NCBI GenBank assembly: GCA_028278145.1
Contig: JANQEV010000077.1
Coordinates: 1-64,000, forward strand
Direction of reading: 5' to 3'
DNA: 64,000 bases
Origin: Chromatiales bacterium
GTDB taxonomy: Bacteria; Pseudomonadota; Gammaproteobacteria; Chromatiales; Chromatiaceae
The translations under genes were made by a program, and so were the position numbers. The notes beneath the pieces were generated by a model. The model had not been told where the DNA came from and did no database searches. It saw only the letters and a list, made by a program, of their open reading frames with translations. This document shows, one piece after another, positions 62,047 to 64,000 of this stretch (positions are counted from its first letter, which is position 1; every line of letters starts with the position of its first letter).

Positions 62047-64000
62047 TTATTTGGTTTGAGCATGTTTAGTTTGCTCTTCTGCATATTCAGCAAACTGCTC
62101 GCCAACATCCGTAACCACCTCATCAGAACCATCGCCGAAATGGAGAGTGGCATCAGACAGCTCTGTTGGCTCTCCAATGTAGAATCCTTGTGCATAATCG
62201 ACACCACAATCGATTAAATACTTAAGAATCTCCCTATTCTCCACATATTCAGCAATTGTCTTTTTGCCCAGGGAGTGAGCAATATTATTAATTGATTTAA
62301 CGATGGCGCGGTCGCTGCTGTCGGTAGCAACACCACGTACAAAAAGACCATCAATTTTTATGTAATCTACTGGCAAGTGCTTTAAGTGTGAAAACGATGA
62401 AAAGCCGCTTCCAAAATCGTCTAATGCAAAATAGCAGCCAATGGTCCTCAATCGGGTAATCAGTTCATTGGCTAAAGCAAGATTCGATACCGCCGATGTC
62501 TCCGTGATTTCAAACAGCAACTTGCTTGGATCGAGATTCAGCTCAATAATCCGTTGTTCGATCACATCGATAATTTGTGTCTTTGCGATAGTTTGCCCAG
62601 AGAGATTTATAGCGAAGGTACCTGAATAGCCCTTCCGTTGCAGTTTCGCCAGTCTTTCAAAAGCTGCATTCACCACCCACAAATCAATCTCATCCATCAT
62701 GTTGAAACGCTCTGCAGTTGGCAGAAAAGCCCCTGGATAGACGATACCTAATTCAGGGTCCTGCAATCTAAGGAGAATCTCATCATGTCGATGCTCATGG
62801 TGCAGATTGGCAAGCAATCCTTCCTTGAAATCTTCTCCATTACCCTTCAATAGCTCACCCATTATACCTTGTATGGGTATGATTGATTGGCTGTGCAACA
62901 CCAGGCGACCCTGTTCTAGCGCATCATGAATTCGCGTAGACCATCCCAAATCCAGGTCCATGTTTTGCTTACTATCATTTTCCGGCACAAACAGATGAAC
63001 CTGATTTCGACCTTCATTCTTAGCGATATGACAAGCTATATCCGCATTAGCAAGTACTTCACCTGCTGATTCAGTGGTACTGTCAATCATGGCTATGCCA
63101 AAGCTACCATTAACCTTATATTGTTTGTCATTGTAGACAAACATATATTGCTCCAGCATCTTGCGGTAGGCATTAGCTATACTCTCCACTTCATCTTTTT
63201 TCACGTTCCTGAGTATTAACGCGAATTCGTCACCACCGAGCCTTGCCAACAGATCGGCAGTACGCAGACGCGACGACAGCATCTGTGCAATTTCCATCAA
63301 CAACTGATCACCCGCAACATGACCTGCTGTATCATTCACATACTTGAAGCGGTCCAGATCAACATATAGCAGCGCACTGAGTTCATCACTGCGCTGGCTC
63401 TTTTGTACCTCTTGCGTCAATTGCTCTTCGAAATGCCTGCGATTTAACAGCTTGGTCAGTACATCATGGTTGGCCTGCCAGCGCAGCTCTTCTTCAAGCA
63501 GTTTTCGATCTGAGATATCACGAAAAGCAACTACTGAGCCTTCACGTTCACCTTCGATAGTCAGGGGGTAAACAGTACACTCAACCTGTATTGGGCTACC
63601 CGATCTATGCCAGAACACAGTCTCTCTAGCTTGTACTGAATAACCCTGCTCATAGGCTATTTGCAGAAAGCTGTCCTCAGCACTGATCTCCACTCCATCA
63701 TGCTCTGCATAGTGGAAAATCTTGTGCGCATACTCACCTATAAAATCACGCTCAATATCTATACCCAGAATATTCATACAGGCAGGGTTAATAAAAGATA
63801 TGCGTCCTTCAGTATCGACACCATAGACACCTTCACCTACCGACTGGAGAATACCACCCAGACGCATGCGCTCTTTTTCTATAGACTTGCGAGCACGTAT
63901 ATGGCGACTCATTGCATTAATACGCGCCAGGAATAGATCTTCACTTTCGTTTTTAAACATGCACTCAACAGCACCGGCCTCAAGACACTCTTTAATCGCA
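62047..64000 (-). CDS. Receiver-PAS-GGDEF-EAL response regulator, N-terminus cut
   Basis: The frame stays open through the right edge. The 13 codons before the ATG at 63960 read AIKECLEAGAVEC, the end of a receiver domain, so the ATG is internal. PAS follows (GILQSVGEGVYGVDTEGRISFI), then a GGDEF domain with an intact motif (LARLGGDEFALILRN). In the EAL domain the first signature is EILLRL rather than EALLRW, with an insert before it (LHHEHRHDEILLRL). Later residues (LFEITE, ALDDFGSGFSS, IKIDGLF) are intact. This EIL-type form is common in such proteins, and activity cannot be judged. It ends in a Glu/Thr/Lys tail. Confidence 0.9.
   Translation of the reverse strand, partial: AIKECLEAGAVECMFKNESEDLFLARINAMSRHIRARKSIEKERMRLGGILQSVGEGVYGVDTEGRISFINPACMNILGIDIERDFIGEYAHKIFHYAEHDGVEISAEDSFLQIAYEQGYSVQARETVFWHRSGSPIQVECTVYPLTIEGEREGSVVAFRDISDRKLLEEELRWQANHDVLTKLLNRRHFEEQLTQEVQKSQRSDELSALLYVDLDRFKYVNDTAGHVAGDQLLMEIAQMLSSRLRTADLLARLGGDEFALILRNVKKDEVESIANAYRKMLEQYMFVYNDKQYKVNGSFGIAMIDSTTESAGEVLANADIACHIAKNEGRNQVHLFVPENDSKQNMDLDLGWSTRIHDALEQGRLVLHSQSIIPIQGIMGELLKGNGEDFKEGLLANLHHEHRHDEILLRLQDPELGIVYPGAFLPTAERFNMMDEIDLWVVNAAFERLAKLQRKGYSGTFAINLSGQTIAKTQIIDVIEQRIIELNLDPSKLLFEITETSAVSNLALANELITRLRTIGCYFALDDFGSGFSSFSHLKHLPVDYIKIDGLFVRGVATDSSDRAIVKSINNIAHSLGKKTIAEYVENREILKYLIDCGVDYAQGFYIGEPTELSDATLHFGDGSDEVVTDVGEQFAEYAEEQTKHAQTK

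Overview
The window looks like the chromosome of a gammaproteobacterium of moderate GC content. KsgA, MtfA, a YiiM-type MOSC protein, an ArsJ-type arsenic operon and several PAS/GGDEF/EAL proteins all fit that, but no gene fixes the genus. I see no rRNA, tRNA, CRISPR array, transposase or phage gene. Both edges cut genes: a membrane protein on the left and a receiver-PAS-GGDEF-EAL protein on the right.

Layout. 0-5 kb: a Yip1-like membrane protein, an SMR efflux protein, MtfA, and two overlapping genes for secreted proteins of unknown function. 5-10 kb: a mosaic accessory stretch of small genes (methyltransferase, HMA-like, DCC-family, a 91-residue protein, MOSC protein). Two broken 3' gene copies occur here, each lying 1.5-1.7 kb to the left of its intact parent. 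9.8-12 kb: a DUF4405-like membrane protein, a membrane-bound LuxR-type regulator and a cytochrome b561-like protein with an operator-like inverted repeat. 12-14.6 kb: the relic of a trimeric autotransporter anchor, then a three-gene unit (AhpD-like CxxC protein, ECF sigma factor, CxxC protein) behind an ECF-like promoter. 14.8-22 kb: a porin overlapping a two-sensor GGDEF-EAL protein, facing a PAS-GGDEF-EAL protein whose GGDEF motif is degenerate. 22.2-26.1 kb: an ArsR/thioredoxin/GAPDH/ArsJ/permease operon with a perfect inverted-repeat operator.

26.2-59.9 kb is a large Wzx/Wzy-type exopolysaccharide or surface-glycan locus. It holds a phosphoglycosyl transferase, flippase, polymerase/ligase, Wza-like export lipoprotein, Wzz-like copolymerase and a CpsD-like ATPase whose P-loop lysine is a cysteine. 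It also holds three sugar nucleotidyltransferases including RfbF, a CDP-glucose 4,6-dehydratase-like enzyme, four further SDR enzymes, at least four glycosyltransferases, four methyltransferases, a deacetylase, a secreted glycosidase-like protein, a sulfotransferase-like protein, a ThDP enzyme and two radical SAM enzymes. The genes alternate strand in blocks. The longest block is an eight-gene minus-strand operon running from the phosphoglycosyl transferase (59.9 kb) down to an epimerase (51.7 kb). In the model I infer, the phosphoglycosyl transferase starts a lipid-linked unit, the CDP-sugar and NDP-sugar enzymes supply unusual sugars, the flippase and polymerase build the chain, and Wzz/CpsD-like/Wza export it. 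The many c-di-GMP proteins would suit control of such a polymer, but no direct link is visible. 60.5-64 kb returns to housekeeping and signalling genes.

The most unusual points are the paired cassette-like 3' gene duplications (5.1-9.0 kb), the ECF/AhpD/CxxC unit, the lysine-less CpsD-like protein, and the ThDP enzyme paired with an unrecognised 613-residue GT-A-like protein.
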